Assembly (NCBI RefSeq): GCF_038784515.1
Contig: NZ_CP152376.1
Location: 3,844,001 to 3,908,000 of the forward strand
Reading direction: 5' to 3'
From: Rhodoferax sp. GW822-FHT02A01
Lineage (GTDB): Bacteria; Pseudomonadota; Gammaproteobacteria; Burkholderiales; Burkholderiaceae_C
DNA length: 64,000 nt
Shown piece after piece: positions 33,833 through 43,468 of this stretch (the stretch's first letter is position 1; each line of letters starts with the position of its first letter). The notes under the pieces were generated by a model that had not been told where the DNA came from, made no database searches, and saw nothing but the letters and a program-made list of their open reading frames with translations. A program made the translations under genes and the position numbers.

Positions 33833-34864
33833 ATGTCTTCTACCCTTGCGCATGGGGATTCCCCGGCCGGATTGACAGAAAAAGAAAAGGCGCTCGCCAT
33901 GACTTCATCCAAAGGCCCGAAGCGGGCGCGCTCTGGTCCGATGGCGGACCGCTTGTTCGGCTTTCTTGCCAAAGGCGCCGCCATTTTCACGCTGGGCCTG
34001 TTGCTGGCGATCCTGACCTCGCTGACCATCAGCGCCTGGCCTGCCATCTCCAAGTACGGGCTGGGCTTTCTGACCAGCAAGGCTTGGGACCCGGTGCAAG
34101 AAGACTTCGGTGGTCTGGTGATGATTTACGGCACGCTGGCCACCTCCATCATTGCGCTGGTCATCGCAGTGCCGGTGAGTTTCGGTATTGCGCTGTTCCT
34201 GACCGAACTGTCTCCCGCATGGCTCAAGCGCCCGTTGGGTACGGCCATCGAGTTGCTGGCGGCCATTCCATCCATCGTGTATGGCATGTGGGGCTTGCTG
34301 ATTTTCGGCCCGGTGCTGTCCACCTATGTGCAGCAGCCACTGCAGGCCGCACTCAATGGCGTGCCCTATCTGGGCGCCTTTGTGTCCGGTCCGCCGGTGG
34401 GTATCGGCATTCTGTCGGCCGGCATCATCCTGGCCATCATGATCATCCCGTTCATCTCGGCGGTGATGCGCGACGTATTTGAAGTCACCCCGCCCATGCT
34501 CAAGGAGTCCGCCTACGGACTGGGAGCAACCACCTGGGAAGTGGTCTACAAGATTGTGCTGCCCTTCACCAAGACCGGTGTCATAGGCGGCATCATGCTG
34601 GGCCTGGGCCGAGCGATTGGCGAGACCATGGCAGTCACCTTCGTGATCGGCAATTTCAACCAGCTGGATTCGGTGAGTCTGTTTCAGGCAGCCAACAGTA
34701 TTACTTCCGCTCTGGCCAACGAGTTTGCCGAGGCTGGCGAGGGCCTGCACCAGGCAGCCTTGATGTATCTGGGCCTTGTGCTCTTCTTTATTACCTTTGT
34801 GATTCTCTCGCTGTCCAAGCTGCTGCTGGCTCAACTGCGCAAGAGTGAAGGGGCCAAATCATGA
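33833..34864 (+). CDS. pstC: Phosphate ABC transporter permease PstC
   Basis: About 343 residues from the ATG at 33833, which has GGAGGA at ideal distance; an in-frame TTG at 33812 directly after pstS is not needed. Six membrane helices; the EAA loop for PstB contact is near [21 protein letters not shown]. Extra hydrophilic N-terminus of about 45 residues. Overlaps pstA by 4 bases (ATGA). Together with PstA it forms the channel for phosphate import. Confidence 0.96.
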   Translation: MSSTLAHGDSPAGLTEKEKALAMTSSKGPKRARSGPMADRLFGFLAKGAAIFTLGLLLAILTSLTISAWPAISKYGLGFLTSKAWDPVQEDFGGLVMIYGTLATSIIALVIAVPVSFGIALFLTELSPAWLKRPLGTAIELLAAIPSIVYGMWGLLIFGPVLSTYVQQPLQAALNGVPYLGAFVSGPPVGIGILSAGIILAIMIIPFISAVMRDVFEVTPPMLKESAYGLGATTWEVVYKIVLPFTKTGVIGGIMLGLGRAIGETMAVTFVIGNFNQLDSVSLFQAANSITSALANEFAEAGEGLHQAALMYLGLVLFFITFVILSLSKLLLAQLRKSEGAKS

Positions 34865-35724
34865 TGTCACCTGAGGTACGTGCCGCGCGTGCGGCCATGT
34901 TTGCCAAGCGCAATGTCGTCAACAAAATTGCCACCGGCCTGGCGCTGGCCGCCATGGCTTTCGGCCTGTTCTGGTTGTTCTGGATCCTGTGGGAAACCAT
35001 TCGCCAGGGCATTGGCGGCCTGAGCCTTGCCACGTTGACGCAGATGACGCCCGGCCCGAATGAAGACGGTGGCCTGCTCAACGCCATTTACGGCTCACTG
35101 CTGATGGTGTTCCTGGCCACGTTTGTGGGCACGCCGATCGGTGTCATGGCCGGTATCTATCTGGCAGAGTTTGAACCCAAGGGCTGGCTGGCCAATGTCA
35201 CCCGTTTTGTGAATGACATCCTGCTTTCGGCACCCAGTATCGTGATTGGCCTGTTTGTGTACGCGGTGGTGGTGCATCCGGTGCATAGCTTCTCCGCTAT
35301 TGCTGGCGTGATTGCTCTGGCCCTCATCGTCATCCCGGTGGTGATTCGCACCACTGAAAACATGCTGCAACTGGTTCCACCGGGTCTGCGCGAAGCGGCC
35401 TATGCGCTGGGTGCTCCCAAGTGGAAGGTGATCCTGAGCATCACCCTTAAGGCAGCCCGCACCGGTGTGATCACCGGCATTTTGCTGGCGGTGGCGCGTA
35501 TCTCGGGCGAGACCGCTCCCTTGCTGTTCACGGCCCTGTCCAACCAGTTCTGGACCTCCAGCCTGAACCAGCCCATGGCCAGTCTGCCGGTGACCATCTT
35601 CAAGTTCGCCATGAGCCCTTATGAGAACTGGCAGAAGCTGGCGTGGGCCGGTGTGTTCCTGATCACATTGGCCGTGCTGGGGCTCAACATCATGGCCCGG
35701 GTACTGACGCGCTCCAAATCCTGA
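34861..35724 (+). CDS. pstA: Phosphate ABC transporter permease PstA
   Basis: 287 residues, six membrane helices (first at [11 protein letters not shown]), EAA loop [17 protein letters not shown] and [13 protein letters not shown] typical of PstA. Starts in the overlapping ATGA at the end of pstC. Partner of PstC in the inner membrane. Confidence 0.96.
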   Translation: MMSPEVRAARAAMFAKRNVVNKIATGLALAAMAFGLFWLFWILWETIRQGIGGLSLATLTQMTPGPNEDGGLLNAIYGSLLMVFLATFVGTPIGVMAGIYLAEFEPKGWLANVTRFVNDILLSAPSIVIGLFVYAVVVHPVHSFSAIAGVIALALIVIPVVIRTTENMLQLVPPGLREAAYALGAPKWKVILSITLKAARTGVITGILLAVARISGETAPLLFTALSNQFWTSSLNQPMASLPVTIFKFAMSPYENWQKLAWAGVFLITLAVLGLNIMARVLTRSKS

Positions 35725-35769
35725 CAGGCACATTGCCATTCATTGACCCATTTAAGAAAAGATAACGCC

Positions 35770-36549
35770 ATGCCAGCTCTGCCTACCGTTACCGAAAATA
35801 CCAAGATTGCCGTCAAGGATCTGAACTTCTTCTACGGCAAGTTCCACGCCCTCAAGGGCATCAACATGAACATTCCGGAGAAGAAGGTCACCGCCTTCAT
35901 CGGACCCTCCGGTTGCGGCAAGTCCACGTTGTTGCGCATCTTCAATCGCATGTTCGAGCTGTATCCCGAGCAGCGCGCCGAAGGTGAAATCCTGCTGGAC
36001 GGCGAGAACCTGCTGACCAGCAAGGAAGATGTGGCCCTGTTGCGCGCCAAGGTCGGCATGGTGTTCCAGAAGCCCACGCCGTTTCCCATGTCGATTTACG
36101 ACAACATTGCGTTCGGCGTGAAGCTGTTCGAGAACCTCAATGCAACCGACATGGAAGAGCGGGTGGAGTGGGCCTTGCGCAAGTCGGCCCTGTGGACCGA
36201 AGTGAAAGACAAGCTGCATCAGAGCGGCAGCAGTCTGTCCGGCGGTCAGCAGCAGCGCCTGTGCATTGCACGTGGCATTGCCATCAAGCCCGAAGTCCTG
36301 CTGCTGGACGAACCCTGCTCTGCGCTGGACCCTATTTCCACGGCCAAGGTGGAAGAGCTGATCGTCGAACTCAAGGAAGACTACACCGTGGTCATCGTGA
36401 CCCACAACATGCAGCAAGCCGCCCGTTGCAGCGACTACACCGCCTATATGTACCTGGGTGACCTGGTGGAGTTTGGTGCCACCGAGCAGATGTTCTTCAA
36501 GCCCAACCGCAAGGAAACGGAAGACTACATCACGGGCCGCTTCGGCTGA
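35770..36549 (+). CDS. pstB: Phosphate ABC transporter ATPase PstB
   Basis: About 259 residues from the ATG at 35770, with AAGAAAAGA upstream. Walker [10 protein letters not shown] (about 47-55), Q loop [14 protein letters not shown], signature LSGGQQQR (about 156-163) and Walker [12 protein letters not shown] (about 177-187) are intact. Energises phosphate uptake and, through PhoU, signals the transporter state to PhoR. Confidence 0.97.
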   Translation: MPALPTVTENTKIAVKDLNFFYGKFHALKGINMNIPEKKVTAFIGPSGCGKSTLLRIFNRMFELYPEQRAEGEILLDGENLLTSKEDVALLRAKVGMVFQKPTPFPMSIYDNIAFGVKLFENLNATDMEERVEWALRKSALWTEVKDKLHQSGSSLSGGQQQRLCIARGIAIKPEVLLLDEPCSALDPISTAKVEELIVELKEDYTVVIVTHNMQQAARCSDYTAYMYLGDLVEFGATEQMFFKPNRKETEDYITGRFG

Positions 36550-36575
36550 TCATTGACGGATCTAAGGAAACAACC

Positions 36576-37277
36576 ATGCCTGATAAACATTTGTCCACCC
36601 AGTTCGACAGTGAACTGACCTCCGTATCCAGCCAGGTGATGGAGATGGGCGGTCTGGTCGAGTCACAGATTCGCCACGCCATTTACTCGCTGGCTCAGTT
36701 CAACATGGAAGCTGCCGAGCAGGTGTCTGCCAACGAATCGCGCGTCAATGCGATGGAAGTGGAAATCGACCACGCGTTGTCTTCCATCATTGCCCGGCGC
36801 CAGCCTACAGCGCGTGACCTGCGTCTGTTGATCGCCATCTCCAAGACCACGGCCAATCTGGAGCGGGTGGGTGACGAGGCGGAGAAGATTGCCCGCATGG
36901 TGCGCTCCATCATTCAGAGCGGAGCCCACCGCTCGCTGCCCTCGCTGGAGTTGCGCGTGGCTGCCGATCTGGCCTCTGGCCTGCTGAACAAGGCACTGGA
37001 TGCTTTTGCCCGCCTGGACGTGAACGCGGCGGTGGCCATCCTCAAGGAAGACGACCTGATCGACGCCGAGTTCGATGGCTTTGTGCGCAAACTGGTGACC
37101 TACATGATGGAAGATCCGCGCACCATCTCTCCTTGTCTGGACCTGCTGTTCCTGGCCAAGGCCATCGAGCGTATCGGCGACCATTCCAAGAACATTGCCG
37201 AGTTCATCATCTATGTGGTCAAGGGCGAAGACGTACGCCACACCAGCATGGAAAACATCGAGTCGGTGGTTCGATGA
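36576..37277 (+). CDS. phoU: Phosphate signalling regulator PhoU
   Basis: 233 residues, two repeated three-helix bundles with the metal-binding E/D-x3-D patterns (NLERVGDEAEKIAR, AIERIGDHSKNIAE). Ribosome site AAGGAAACAACC. It restrains PhoR when phosphate is plentiful, linking Pst to the two-component pair. Overlaps phoB by 4 bases. Confidence 0.96.
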   Translation: MPDKHLSTQFDSELTSVSSQVMEMGGLVESQIRHAIYSLAQFNMEAAEQVSANESRVNAMEVEIDHALSSIIARRQPTARDLRLLIAISKTTANLERVGDEAEKIARMVRSIIQSGAHRSLPSLELRVAADLASGLLNKALDAFARLDVNAAVAILKEDDLIDAEFDGFVRKLVTYMMEDPRTISPCLDLLFLAKAIERIGDHSKNIAEFIIYVVKGEDVRHTSMENIESVVR

Positions 37278-37999
37278 GAAATATGCCCGCCGTACTGGTG
37301 GTGGAGGACGAACCCTCCATCGCTGAACTGATTGCAGTCAACCTGCGGCACAACGGTTTCCGCACGACCTGGTCCATGGATAGCGCCAGCGCCGAACGCG
37401 AGATCGAAGCGTCTGTGCCCGACCTGATCCTGCTGGACTGGATGCTGCCCGGGGAGAGCGGTCTGGTGCTGGCCAAGCGCTGGCGCGCCCATCCCCGTAC
37501 CAAGGACGTTCCCATCATCATGCTGACGGCGCGTGGCGACGAGGCTGACCGCGTGGCCGGTCTGGATGCCGGCGCGGATGATTACATTGCCAAACCTTTT
37601 TCCACCAAGGAACTGCTGGCGCGCGTGCGCGCCGTCCTGCGTCGCAAGACGCCGGAGCAGGTAGGCGAGAAGATCACCATCGCCGGCTTGTCACTCGATC
37701 CGGCAACCTACCGCGTGACCTACCAGGACCAGCCGCTCAAGCTGGGGCCCACGGAGTTCAAGCTGCTGCAGTTCTTTATGAACAGTGCGGAGCGTGTGCA
37801 CAGCCGTGCGCAATTGCTCGACAAGGTGTGGGGTGACCACGTCTACATAGAAGAGCGTACGGTGGATGTGCACGTCAAACGCCTGCGCGAGGCGCTGGGT
37901 GTGGCGGGTCCCATGGTGGAAACCGTGCGCGGTGCTGGTTACCGGATCACAGCGAAACCGCTACAACCGTTGGCGTCCCCCGAAAAATCCGGCGTCTGA
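37274..37999 (+). CDS. phoB: Phosphate regulon response regulator PhoB
   Basis: 241 residues from the ATG in the overlapping ATGA. Receiver with phosphorylation site D55 (LILLDWMLPG), K in AKPFS and the winged-helix DNA-binding domain ending VRGAGYRI; the recognition helix region VDVHVKRLREAL is that of PhoB proteins. Should bind the Pho boxes listed in this window. Confidence 0.96.
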   Translation: MRNMPAVLVVEDEPSIAELIAVNLRHNGFRTTWSMDSASAEREIEASVPDLILLDWMLPGESGLVLAKRWRAHPRTKDVPIIMLTARGDEADRVAGLDAGADDYIAKPFSTKELLARVRAVLRRKTPEQVGEKITIAGLSLDPATYRVTYQDQPLKLGPTEFKLLQFFMNSAERVHSRAQLLDKVWGDHVYIEERTVDVHVKRLREALGVAGPMVETVRGAGYRITAKPLQPLASPEKSGV

Positions 38000-38016
38000 G
38001 CGGCTACCATTAGCCC

Positions 38017-39357
38017 ATGCTCTGGCGCGTATTTTCATTCTTGGTCTGCCAGGCGATTCCCGCGCTGGCTGTCTGGTTCTTCAATGGCAGCAGCAAGTAC
38101 CTGACTGCAGAAGTTCTGGTGGCCGCACTGGTTGGCTGCTACATCTGGTTGCTGCTGGACGCCTTGCGCGGCTTGCGGCTGCTCAAATGGTTGCGTGCGG
38201 GCGATACGTCCGACATTCCATTGGGCAGCGGCTTGTGGGGTGAAGTGTTTGACCGCATCCGCAAGCTGGTGCGGGCGCGCGAACGCACACTGTCAGAGAG
38301 CGAAATGCGCCTGCAGGAATTTCTGGCTGCCCTGCAGGCCTCGCCCAACGGTGTGCTGTTGCTGGACCGTGACGGGCGCATTGAGTGGTTCAACCAAATG
38401 GCCTCGACCCATTTCGGACTGGACGCCAAGCGCGACCTGCTACAGCACCTGGGCAATCTGGTGCGTGACCCCGGCTTTGCAGCCTACGCGGCGGCAAAGG
38501 ACTTCAGCCACGATGTGGTCATGCCGGGGCGCAACAGCTCTGCCACCAAGCCCATCAAGCTTTCGGTGCATATCCACCCCTACGGCGATGGACGTAGCCT
38601 GCTGCTGTCGCGTGACATCACGGCGCTGGAGCAGGCTGAGGCCATGCGGCGCGACTTCGTGGCCAATGTGTCGCATGAAATCCGCACCCCGTTGACGGTG
38701 CTGGCAGGTTTTGTGGAAACACTGCAATCGCTGGTACTGGACGAGGAAGAGCGCGTGCGCTACCTGGACTTGATGTCTCTGCAGGCACAACGCATGCAAA
38801 CGCTGGTCAATGATCTGCTGACGCTCTCGCGCCTGGAAGGTAGCCCGCCACCTGCTGCCACGGACTGGGTGTCTGTAGGCATGTTGATGGCCCAGTGCGA
38901 ACAAGATGCGCATGACCTGTCGCTGATTCTGTGGAGCACACCACACGAGTTGCACTTTATCGGGACTGACAGCCTGGAAATTGCCGGCTCCAGCCTGGAG
39001 TTGCACAGCGCCATGTCCAACCTGATCGGCAACGCCATCCGCTATTCGCCGCATGACAAGGTCATCGAGGTGCGCTGGGAAACCTTGCCGGATGGTGGTG
39101 CAGTGTTCAGCGTGGTGGACCAGGGGCAGGGCATTGCGCCGGAACACATTCCCAGACTGACGGAGCGCTTCTACCGGGTGGATCGCAGCCGTTCCCGAGA
39201 GACCGGTGGCACCGGGCTGGGCCTGGCCATTGTCAAGCACGTATCCCAGCGCCATGGTGCCGAGCTCAGCATAGAGAGCACACCGGGTAAGGGCTCGCGC
39301 TTCGCCATCAGCTTCCCGTCACAACGGGTGCGCGTGCGCGAGCACGAACTGGCCTGA
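38017..39357 (+). CDS. phoR: Phosphate regulon sensor histidine kinase PhoR
   Basis: 446 residues. Two adjacent N-terminal membrane helices, a PAS domain (about 95-200), phosphoacceptor helix with H220 in ANVSHEIRTPL, and a complete ATPase domain (DQGQGIAPEH, GGTGLGLAIVKH). Little periplasmic sequence, as in other PhoR proteins, which sense through Pst/PhoU. Starts 17 bases after phoB; ends 12 bases from the convergent gene. Confidence 0.96.
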   Translation: MLWRVFSFLVCQAIPALAVWFFNGSSKYLTAEVLVAALVGCYIWLLLDALRGLRLLKWLRAGDTSDIPLGSGLWGEVFDRIRKLVRARERTLSESEMRLQEFLAALQASPNGVLLLDRDGRIEWFNQMASTHFGLDAKRDLLQHLGNLVRDPGFAAYAAAKDFSHDVVMPGRNSSATKPIKLSVHIHPYGDGRSLLLSRDITALEQAEAMRRDFVANVSHEIRTPLTVLAGFVETLQSLVLDEEERVRYLDLMSLQAQRMQTLVNDLLTLSRLEGSPPPAATDWVSVGMLMAQCEQDAHDLSLILWSTPHELHFIGTDSLEIAGSSLELHSAMSNLIGNAIRYSPHDKVIEVRWETLPDGGAVFSVVDQGQGIAPEHIPRLTERFYRVDRSRSRETGGTGLGLAIVKHVSQRHGAELSIESTPGKGSRFAISFPSQRVRVREHELA

Positions 39358-39368
39358 GTCAACAGGCG

Positions 39369-41084
39369 CTATCGGCGCCTGAAAAGCAGAATGGTTTCGT
39401 TGCCGTCGGCCGGATGGCGCAACTGGGCCTGCAGGTTCCACTGCGTGCTATCGACCCAGCGCGGCGGTGACATGTCTTCCATGGGTTCCGATATCAGCCA
39501 GGGGCATTGGGCCTTGGCCTGCATGGGACGCAACTGCAGCTTGCCATAGAACTGGAATGCGGCAATCTTGCTGGCACCCAAGCCCAGGGTCTCGACACAG
39601 CCTACCGGCTGAATCCGCTCCAGCGTATGGGCTACGAGTGCGTTGTAGCTTTGCGTGTAGTTCAGCAGGGGCATCCACAGCGTCATCAGCAGCGTCCAGC
39701 ACAGAGCCGCGCCACTGGCGGGCAGCGCCAGGCTCTTCCAGATCGCGGCACGGTGCCGTCCCACTCGCCACTTGACCAGCCGCGCCCACACCAGGGTGGC
39801 ACCCAGCGCCAGCACAAAGGCCAGCACGTTGAAATGCGGCTCAAAGCCGGGGGCCAGGCGGGCCACGTTGGCGGCTGGCTGGCTCGGAAAGCCGGTCTGC
39901 ATGGCAATCCACACCACCCAGATGGTGAAGCCGCAACCGCAGAAGAACAGCAAGGTAAACCAGTCGATCAGGGCCGCGACCTGCCGTTTCAGCGTGGGTA
40001 GTGCAAAGGCGGCCAGCGCGGCGAAAGCAGGCAAGCCCAGCAGCAGTGTGCGGTCCGGTGAGCCCGTTGTAAGGGTGGAGCTCAGCGTCACCAGCACATA
40101 CCAGAGCGGCCATGCCAGATGGCGACTGATCTCCCGGCTGAACAATTGCCGTCTCCAGCGCCACATAGTCCAGAGCGCCAGGGGCCAGGCCGGCCAGATG
40201 AACCAGGTGAGCAACTGCATGGCGCCGTTGAACTCGGCCAGCGTGGCCTTGGGTATTTCCACTTTCCAGCGCCAGAGGTCCAGACGCAGGCTCAGATACG
40301 CACTGGCCCCGGCGGCACACAGGAGCAACAGTGCGCTCAGCCCCTTGCGCGGGTCTTGCTCATCGGGCTCCGCTTCATGGTTGCGGTCCAGCAGATGGAT
40401 GGCAGCCCCACCGCCCAGAAAGAGCAGGGCCAGTGTCGGGGCACCGCTCAGGGCCAAGCCCAGCACGCCCGAAATCGCGCACAGCAACGCCGTACGGGGG
40501 TGGTAGTGCAGCGCCGATACCGCATAAAACAGCAGGCTGGCAAATCCCAGTTGTGCCAGCGCCGGTGTGGTTTCGTGTCCCAGTTGCGCCAGACCCAGGC
40601 AGGCCATGAACGCCAGCAATCCCCCGTCTGCCATGGCACGGGCGTAATCCTTGGGTTGTGCCTCGCCGCCAAAGGCAAATGCGACGGGCTGCGCCCTTGG
40701 ACTGCGTGCCAGGTAGTAGGTGCCATACCAGGTACAAGCCAGTGCCAGCACCAGCAGCAAGAGGAACGGTAACCGTACGGCAAAGTCTGCATCCAACCAA
40801 CCCGGGCTCCATTGCATGAACCAGGCACCTAGCCAATACGGCAGCAGGGAAGGATTCTCGGGCGCTCGCCCCATCAGAGTGGGATGCAGCCACGACGCAG
40901 TGCCCTGAACCAATTCAGCCATGAACCCCAGACCCGTGATGTCTGCGGTCTTCCAGGCATCTCGACCGACAAAGCCGGGCAGCACGTAGGCCAGGCACAG
41001 CAGCAGCAGGGAGCCGCGCGGCAGCCGCCTGACGGCGGCCTGGGCAACGATGGCGGGATTGGGTGAGTTCACGTGATACGGCAA
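39369..41084 (-). CDS. ArnT/PMT-like membrane glycosyltransferase
   Basis: About 571 residues with about 12 membrane helices. The N-terminal loop holds the GRDAWKTADITG stretch that matches the catalytic-Asp region of GT-C enzymes such as ArnT (4-amino-4-deoxy-arabinose transferase), which take a sugar from a polyprenyl phosphate. A periplasmic C-terminal region follows. The start is uncertain: TTG at 41084 or GTG at 41072, neither with a good ribosome site. The acceptor (lipid A, another lipid, or protein) is unknown. Confidence 0.75.
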   Translation of the reverse strand: MPYHVNSPNPAIVAQAAVRRLPRGSLLLLCLAYVLPGFVGRDAWKTADITGLGFMAELVQGTASWLHPTLMGRAPENPSLLPYWLGAWFMQWSPGWLDADFAVRLPFLLLLVLALACTWYGTYYLARSPRAQPVAFAFGGEAQPKDYARAMADGGLLAFMACLGLAQLGHETTPALAQLGFASLLFYAVSALHYHPRTALLCAISGVLGLALSGAPTLALLFLGGGAAIHLLDRNHEAEPDEQDPRKGLSALLLLCAAGASAYLSLRLDLWRWKVEIPKATLAEFNGAMQLLTWFIWPAWPLALWTMWRWRRQLFSREISRHLAWPLWYVLVTLSSTLTTGSPDRTLLLGLPAFAALAAFALPTLKRQVAALIDWFTLLFFCGCGFTIWVVWIAMQTGFPSQPAANVARLAPGFEPHFNVLAFVLALGATLVWARLVKWRVGRHRAAIWKSLALPASGAALCWTLLMTLWMPLLNYTQSYNALVAHTLERIQPVGCVETLGLGASKIAAFQFYGKLQLRPMQAKAQCPWLISEPMEDMSPPRWVDSTQWNLQAQLRHPADGNETILLFRRR

Positions 41085-41104
41085 AGGTACTTCTTGGGCA
41101 TTAA

Positions 41105-41136
41105 AAAAAGCAGCGCGGAAACCCGGGCTGCTTTTT
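41105..41136 (-). terminator. Terminator of rpmE2
   Basis: A GCAGC/GCTGC stem (41110-41114 with 41127-41131), extended by A and T runs on both sides, so it can act in both directions. On the minus strand it ends in seven T residues, 33 bases after the rpmE2 stop. Confidence 0.85.
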
Positions 41137-41168
41137 CAATGCGGTTCAGGCCAAAACCTGAGTACGGC

Positions 41169-41426
41169 TTACTTCGCTGCGGTCTTGCCGAAGCGGTTGC
41201 GGAACTTCTCAACGCGACCACCCATGTTGTCCACGGATTTCTGTGTGCCGGTGTAGAAGGGGTGCGATTCACTGGTGGTATCGAGCTTGAACAGAGGCAG
41301 CTTGCGGCCATCTTCCATGTCGATCATTTCCTTGGTGTTGGCGCAGGAACGGGTCACGAACTTGAATCCATTGGACATGTCCTGGAAACACACTTCGCGG
41401 TAGTTGGGGTGAATGCCTTCTTTCAT
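41169..41426 (-). CDS. rpmE2: 50S ribosomal protein L31 type B
   Basis: 85 residues, the type B form without the zinc-binding CxxC of the A form: [26 protein letters not shown] and the [13 protein letters not shown] region. It replaces zinc-containing L31, often under zinc limitation. Stands alone between rho and a glycosyltransferase. The -10 TATAAT on the minus strand lies at 41498-41493. Confidence 0.95.
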   Translation of the reverse strand: MKEGIHPNYREVCFQDMSNGFKFVTRSCANTKEMIDMEDGRKLPLFKLDTTSESHPFYTGTQKSVDNMGGRVEKFRNRFGKTAAK

Positions 41427-41492
41427 ATCTTCTCCATCAGTTGCGCTAGCCGCACCAGCCTATTCCGGTGTACTTGTCGCGTAAAGCCTCAA

Positions 41493-41498
41493 ATTATA
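41493..41498 (-). promoter_or_regulatory. -10 hexamer of the rpmE2 promoter
   Basis: Perfect TATAAT on the minus strand, 67 bases before the rpmE2 start. TTCATT, 17 bp upstream, may serve as -35. No clear Zur palindrome was found, although GGTTATAAT resembles half of one. Confidence 0.5.
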
Positions 41499-41522
41499 AC
41501 CTAACTCGCCATTGCAATGAAT

Positions 41523-41571
41523 GTTTCGCCGCCGGGCCGCCTCAAGGCGAAACGCGGCCCCCTCGGGGGGC
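41523..41571. repeat. Double hairpin element downstream of rho
   Basis: GTTTCGCC (41523-41530) pairs with GGCGAAAC (41546-41553), and CCCCC (41558-41562) with GGGGG directly after. From memory this GC-rich pair of hairpins is a common intergenic element in Comamonadaceae genomes. Placed 40 bases after the rho stop on the minus strand it could end rho transcription, though no T run follows. Confidence 0.55.
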
Positions 41572-41609
41572 AGGGAGCCACATGCAATGGGCGACTGTGG
41601 GGGTAACGC

Positions 41610-42872
<1,263 letters not shown>

Positions 42873-43041
42873 GGAATGGGTCCCGTTAGAGGGTTAACCG
42901 AAATGTCGGAAGAAAACCGGAATAAATCGAGTTTCAGGGGAATAAGGGGAGAGGCAAGGGGGGTGGCTAGGCCTCAGTGTTCTACGCCGTGTGGGCGCCT
43001 GTCCTTCAAAGGAATCAGTGAACGGGCCTGATTATGACAGG

Positions 43042-43073
43042 AAAAAACGGCCGTGCTGCTGTGGCACGGCCGT
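43042..43073 (-). terminator. Terminator of trxA
   Basis: Minus strand: a perfect 10-bp stem ACGGCCGTGC/GCACGGCCGT with a 7-base loop, followed by TTTTTCC. It begins 17 bases after the trxA stop and separates it from rho. Confidence 0.92.
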
Positions 43074-43090
43074 GGGAGCAAATGGTAGGA

Positions 43091-43423
43091 TCAGGCCAGT
43101 TGCTGGTCGATGAATGCGGTCAGCTGCGCCTTGCTCATGGCGCCTACCTTGGTGGCGGCCAGTTGGCCGTCCTTGAACAGCATCAGGGTGGGGATGCCAC
43201 GGATGCCGAACTTGGCGGGAATGTCGCGGTTTTCGTCCACATTCATCTTGGCAATCTGCAACTTGCCCGCATAGCTGGTGGACACCTCGTCCAGGATCGG
43301 GGCAATCATCTTGCAAGGGCCGCACCATTCAGCCCAGTAATCCACCAGCGTGGGTTGGGATGCTTGCAGAACGTCGGCTTCAAAAGTGGCGTCGGTAACG
43401 TGTTTGATCAGATCGCTGGCCAT
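43091..43423 (-). CDS. trxA: Thioredoxin
   Basis: 110 residues from the ATG at 43423, with AAAGGAAAG upstream; the frame runs on upstream but without thioredoxin sequence. Redox motif WCGPC (33-37) and cis-proline segment [10 protein letters not shown]. Cytoplasmic disulfide reductase serving ribonucleotide reductase and others. Divergent from addB with 45-85 bases between. Confidence 0.97.
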   Translation of the reverse strand: MASDLIKHVTDATFEADVLQASQPTLVDYWAEWCGPCKMIAPILDEVSTSYAGKLQIAKMNVDENRDIPAKFGIRGIPTLMLFKDGQLAATKVGAMSKAQLTAFIDQQLA

Positions 43424-43468
43424 GGGCTTTCCTTTGGGAGTTTCAGATACAGCTAAAGTTGCGGCATT

